From assembly GCA_007844125.1 (NCBI GenBank), contig CM017558.1, positions 24,855,231 through 24,919,230 on the forward strand: a stretch of DNA of 64,000 nucleotides. Direction: 5' to 3'. The notes below the pieces were generated by a model. That model ran no database searches. It saw only the letters and a program-made list of their open reading frames with translations, and was not told the DNA's origin. This DNA is from Sinonovacula constricta. Its lineage: Eukaryota; Mollusca; Bivalvia; Cardiida; Solecurtidae. Made by a program: the position numbers and the translations under genes. Shown here one piece after another: positions 58,961 through 64,000 of this stretch; within the stretch, counting starts at the first letter, position 1, and each line of letters begins with the position of its first letter.

Positions 58961-61785
58961 GACGACTTGCAATGTTAATCGGATATTAAACGAATTTCGA
59001 TTGGCCTGGGGCAGTTTAAAGTGTCGATTGGTCATTTACGGCCATAACGACGCGCGTCTTTATTACAACATAGAACAAATACATGTAATTGATTTGAAAA
59101 TCCAACCCACTGAACTTATGCTGCCTCGGAAAACCCATAACCATGTGTGAAAATATTCAAGTTACGTAACGTGTTAATTTGGTTGCACGTGTCCTTGCTT
59201 AAGATAATTGCGTTTGTTATCAAATATATTTGAGGCTTACCACGACTGCAAAAGTTGTTTACTGCACTGCCATGTTTAGTAGAATGTTTATACCAGTTCT
59301 TGTACTAACGTCAGCACCCACGACCGTTCTTATCCATCCGGATGGCGAGACACTCCATTCATTCGGTATCGAGGCTGAAGATAAATATGCAGAGCTTCTG
59401 GATGATGACGTCCATGCCGATTGGTTCTTCTTCAGGCGCTTTAAGATGATGTTATTCACTGATCAGGTAACCTGACCTTGTGGAATATTGTTAAAACTAA
59501 TAGTATTAAAGATTATTTTCTAATAATCCTATCTTCAGGATCATTACAACGATGTTTATCTAATTTTAAAGTAACCAATCGTATTTTTTTGAAAACTGCT
59601 CAGTCTGCTTCTTGCATTTGTCATGTGCAGGGACTGGCTCGAGACCTCATGCTATATGATGCGTCTGGGAAGCGTCTATCAGCCCTTACAGTGTTTGGCC
59701 TTAGTATCCGGTTCCTAAAGGATGATCTAATGAAAACTTGCCGTATCCGCGTTTCCGGTTTAGAAGAGACAGACGTCCATTGGGTGCTGACCGTTCCTGC
59801 CATCTGGACAGACGCCGCCAAACAGTTCATGAGAGAGGCCGCCGAGTGGGTAAGTCGTCATGAAACAAACAGAAGTAAAAGTCGAATAATCGATTATTTG
59901 GTTAAATGTTTATGAAATATTACCACTAGTCGAGTTATACACGTACTTTCACAGTAAGATCATATTACCGCAATATGTCTAATAGTTTGCCTACTCAAAA
60001 TTTTAGATAATTTTGGTTTATAACTGTTTTTGTATACATACGTATCAAAGTAGGCCAGTGACCAAACTGAGGCGGGGAAGGGCGTGTTGCGCATAGATAT
60101 CTTATACTAATCATTTATGACCATATAAGCATTGGTAGATCTAGACCACGAAACCCATTAAAGTTTTCATAAAGAATTCTCGTGTATTTGCCTATTTTGC
60201 AGGCAGGGATTGCCCACAACAGATTGTCTATTGCACTAGAGCCGGAGTGTGCTTCGATCCTATGCCGCCATGTTCCCTTGGTGATGGGTTCGGCCGTCGA
60301 TTCTGTGGAGGCGTTCTCAGCCGGGTCCAGATACATGATTGTAGATGCTGGAGGCAGGAAATATTTTCATTCTCACAATTTATGAATTTATGGTTTTATA
60401 TTAATATTCGAATCCAGTGATTGTTTTGATGTGTTCTTATTACAAGCAATATTATCTTTATTTCTTCATTGCATTTATTATATTTGTATGCAAATAGACA
60501 GAACTGTATTACAGGTGGGACGGTGGACATAACAGTTCACGAGGTAATGGAGTTTGGACAGCTACGTGAACTGTGTAGGGCCAGCGGTGGGGCCTGGGGA
60601 GGTACCAGGGTGGATGCAGCCTTTCTCGCCTTCCTGGAGGAATTGTTCGGTAGGTTGGGCCATTGGCAAAATCCCCATTCTTAACAATGTCAGTGCGACT
60701 AGCTAAACGTTTTCTTTCTATTTAAATAGGATAAGTATACATATTGCAAAATTGTAGTTCAAAAGTATGTCAATCTTTGTCGTCCTAACGAATCAGACCT
60801 TTTTATGTACTATAAACGACGAGTAGTTGGTTTACTGTATATTAGTCTGTGTTTTGCAGGACAATCTGTAATAGAAATGTTCAATGACGAAGAAATGGAG
60901 GATAGATTCCGACTGCTTCGGGACTTTGAAACAAAGAAGAGAACAGTAACGAACAGTACAAGTCAGCAGGTTACATTTCAACTGCCATTGTCCTTGTGCG
61001 AGATATACAAGAAGGAGCATGGCAGATCTCTTGCTGATGATATACCGTCTTCGAAGTTTGGCAACGACCTTAAGTTGAACAAAGGCAAACTTAAAATTAG
61101 CTCAAACATAATACGTGATTTCTTCAATGAATCAATAGCTGGAACTATAAGTGCTGTATCCAATATTCTCAAAGAACCTAACGCTTTAGGCGTGACAACA
61201 CTTGTCCTGGTGGGTGGACTGTCCGAGTGTTTTATCTACAGGGACGCCTTGAGGCAAAGATTCCCTCAGTTGGCCCTCATTGTGCCTCAGGATGCCAGTC
61301 TAGCTGTGCTGAAAGGGGCTGTCATTTACGGTCATGATCCGCTGATTGTCTGTGAACGCGTCGTCAGGTACACGTATGGTTTTGCGACAGGTCATGTATT
61401 TGATCCTACATGTTCCCACCCTGTAGGTCGTCGGAAAAACGACAAGAATGGAGTTATGATTTGTCTCGATTTATTTGCGGTGAATGTCGAAATGGGGACC
61501 CACGTGAAGGTTGGGACAAAACAGAATGCTTACAAATGCTGTTCATTTTACGATGACCAGGATGCGTTTTGCGTAAACATATATGCATCAACGACTAAAA
61601 ATCCGCAATTAGTAACTGAACCTGGTTGTATGAAAATTGGAACATTAACTGGGAACATTATTAACAAAGGAAAGTACAAAACATTCCTTGTATCAATGAC
61701 TTTTGGAGGAACAGAAATCGAGGTGGCCGTAGAGGAAGAATCAACCGGAGCCGTTACAAAGGCAACTGTTAACTTTTTAGGATAG
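58022..61785 (+). CDS. HSPA12-like (atypical Hsp70) protein, gene 2
   Basis: Paralogue of gene 1, same strand. Exons: 58022-58172, 59315-59466, 59631-59849, 60203-60353, 60515-60649, 60860-61785 (stop TAG). The first five have exactly the same lengths as in gene 1 (151, 152, 219, 151, 135) and the same phases; the last is 3 bp longer. 577 residues are encoded from the first recognised exon. Motifs: [25 protein letters not shown] across the exon 4/5 junction, [10 protein letters not shown] and [18 protein letters not shown]. Introns are mostly shorter than in gene 1 (1142, 164, 353, 161, 210 bp). The exon 4 donor reads GGAG|GCAGGA, so intron 4 would be GC-AG, whereas gene 1 has GT there. No internal stops. 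The initiating exon is not certain. The likely role is a stress- or immunity-related ATPase, as for the family. Confidence 0.9.
58919..58953 (+). repeat. 35-nt poly-T run in intron 1 of gene 2
   Basis: An uninterrupted T run, possibly the poly-A tail of an insertion read from the other strand. No element body was recognised beside it. Its length may be affected by sequencing error. Confidence 0.8.
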
Positions 61786-61850
61786 ATTGTGTGTCAAACG
61801 TGGATTAATAGTTGGCTTTGACTATGACTGTTACTTACAGTCGAATGATT

Positions 61851-62600
<750 letters not shown>

Positions 62601-62604
62601 AAAG

Positions 62605-62840
62605 ATGTGTGTGCCAGTGCGTGCGTGAGAGAGTGTGTTTGTTTGCGCGTACACAAGTGCTCGCGCGGGTGCGCTGTTGGTCTGTGTGTGTGGGCGTGCA
62701 TGCGGTGTATGTTGGTGTGCGGGTGTGTGGATGTACGCACGCGGGTGAGTGCGTGTGTGTAAACGTTCGTTCGTGCGTACGCGCGAGCATGGGTGTGCGT
62801 GCTTGGATGAGAGCATGTGTGTGTTTGTAAGTGTGCAAGA
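62605..62840 (+). repeat. GT/GC-rich alternating purine-pyrimidine tract
   Basis: About 230 bp of degenerate GTGTGYG/GCGTGC sequence. Open frames on both strands here are low-complexity artefacts. Alternating purine-pyrimidine DNA of this kind can adopt the Z form. Confidence 0.85.
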
Positions 62841-63537
62841 GTGTTGTCGCTTAAGGATTTTAACATCCGACATGTGTCTTCTTATATGTGTGTGAGGATA
62901 TTTACCTTCATTGGCTGCATATGTTAAATAAAATATCAATGCATCATTGGTTATCTTCTTTAATAACCCAACTTGTATTTTTTTCATATGTGAGGTAAAA
63001 TAAATCAATCTTTGCATCTAAACTGAAGAGTTTGCGTGTGATTATCAAAATACTGTTTAAAAATTTAGATGAATCTTACATGACACAATTACAATTTAAA
63101 GATAGTACTTTGTGGAAAAGGGGATACCAGTACATTAGATGAACATTTGTGTTTAGTTCTAGAGGAGTTTGACTGAACGTGTCTCACAATGCGGTTTCAC
63201 AGAACGGACTAGAAAATACACGATTACCAGAGGCAACAATCCGTATTCCTTCACTGTAGTTATATCACTAATTTTATCGTTTCTAATCATCAATGGGTAT
63301 AATTATTGTAAAAATGAATAGTATGAACTACATTTATTGCAATCTGCATTCCAACAATAAAAGAAACAAACTTAACGTAAACAAACTTAACGTGCAAAAT
63401 CAATTCTAACTATATTGATTACTATTTAGCAGTCTCTCGTCACGATTTCGCGTTTTCCAGTTTACTTATATCGCTTCAAAATACATCTCTACAGATGGAA
63501 CTCATCACAACCCAGTTTTACTGATATTTGCTCTTCG
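62841..63537. other. gene-free AT-rich DNA
   Basis: No feature was recognised; the region leads into the minisatellite. Confidence 0.5.
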
Positions 63538-64000
63538 ATTACCACGGACATTAGATTATGTAAGGTTCAATGTGATATCACCACAGACATTAGATAATAT
63601 AAGGTTCCGTGTGATATCACGACGGACATAAGATAATGTAAGGTTCCATGTGATATCACCACGGGCATAAGCTAATGTTACGTTCCATGTTATATCACCA
63701 CGGGCATAAGATAATGTAAGGTTGCATTTGATATCACCATGGACATTAGATAATGTAATGTTCCATGTGATATCACCACGGGCATAAGATAATGTAAGGT
63801 TCCGTGTGATATCACCACGGACATAAGAAAATGTAAGGTTGCATTTGATATCACCATGGACATTAGATAACGTAATGTTCCATGTGATATCACCACGGGC
63901 ATAAGATAATGTAATGTTCCGTGTGATATCACCACGGAATAAGATAGTGTAAGATTCCATGTCATATCACCAAAGACATTAGATATTGTAAAGTTCCATG
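63538..64000 (-). repeat. 39-bp minisatellite with 117-bp higher-order period
   Basis: About twelve 39-bp units of the form GATATCACCACGGGCATAAG followed by ATAATGTAAGGTTCCATGT; the array continues beyond the window. Units in the middle follow an A-B-C pattern: every third unit ends GGTTGCATTT and the next begins GATATCACCATGGACATTAG. Because 39 is a multiple of 3, the minus strand stays open for 134 codons as a 13-residue repeat (GDITWNLTLSYAR-like). Coding is possible but unsupported by any start, splice or signal sequence in view. Confidence 0.95.

Noticed and set aside
63538..64000. CRISPR-like array
   Set aside because: The 39-bp units are contiguous with no spacers, in a eukaryotic genome; it is a minisatellite.

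Overview
The window looks like intron-rich, AT-rich genomic DNA from an invertebrate animal, most likely a bivalve mollusc. Reasons: two tandem, multi-exon HSPA12-type (atypical Hsp70) genes, a family strongly expanded in bivalves; tRNA-derived SINEs; long microsatellites; a degenerate tandem repeat resembling old molluscan satellite DNA; and many transposon relics. Nothing bacterial is present. Only the two HSPA12-like genes look like intact host genes.

Layout. About 1.7-5 kb: a decayed Polinton/Maverick-type element. It has minus-strand relics of a capsid-like gene and an adenovirus-type cysteine protease, a plus-strand PC4-like fragment, and a promoter-like cluster of CRE, AP-1 and GC-box motifs. 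About 5.4-7.05 kb: a broken minus-strand gene resembling Mutator-like transposases. About 9.1-9.45 kb: an internally deleted LINE scrap. About 10.25-10.92 kb: a long compound microsatellite followed by a 29-bp-stem hairpin. From 10.9 to 21.2 kb there is no recognisable gene, only a MITE-like inverted repeat (14.4 kb) and SINEs.

21.25-28.12 kb: HSPA12-like gene 1, six recognisable coding exons, plus strand. 57-61.79 kb: HSPA12-like gene 2, same strand, with the same intron phases; five of its six exons match gene 1 exactly in length. One of its introns appears to be a GC-AG intron. Between the genes lies gene-poor DNA and a nested mobile structure. A DNA transposon (37137-53593, about 25-bp terminal inverted repeats, ATGT duplication, repeated subterminal CCTACGTTAC motifs, decayed transposase-like gene) carries inside it a young 11.3-kb Ty3/mdg4-class LTR retrotransposon (38243-49558). 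That element has 999-bp LTRs with three differences, a GTAG duplication, a tRNA-Lys-type primer site, a 3.1-kb leader, gag, and an intact pol in another frame.

Diverged duplicated blocks flank the nested element (about 34.9-37.0 and 53.9-54.8 kb), and part of that sequence recurs just upstream of gene 2. This suggests the HSPA12 neighbourhood grew by segmental duplication. The window ends in a 39-bp minisatellite with a 117-bp higher-order period that runs past the edge.

Coordinates come from reading the sequence by eye. Exon edges rest on splice consensus, phase and agreement between the two paralogues. Family names rest on remembered motifs, not on searches.
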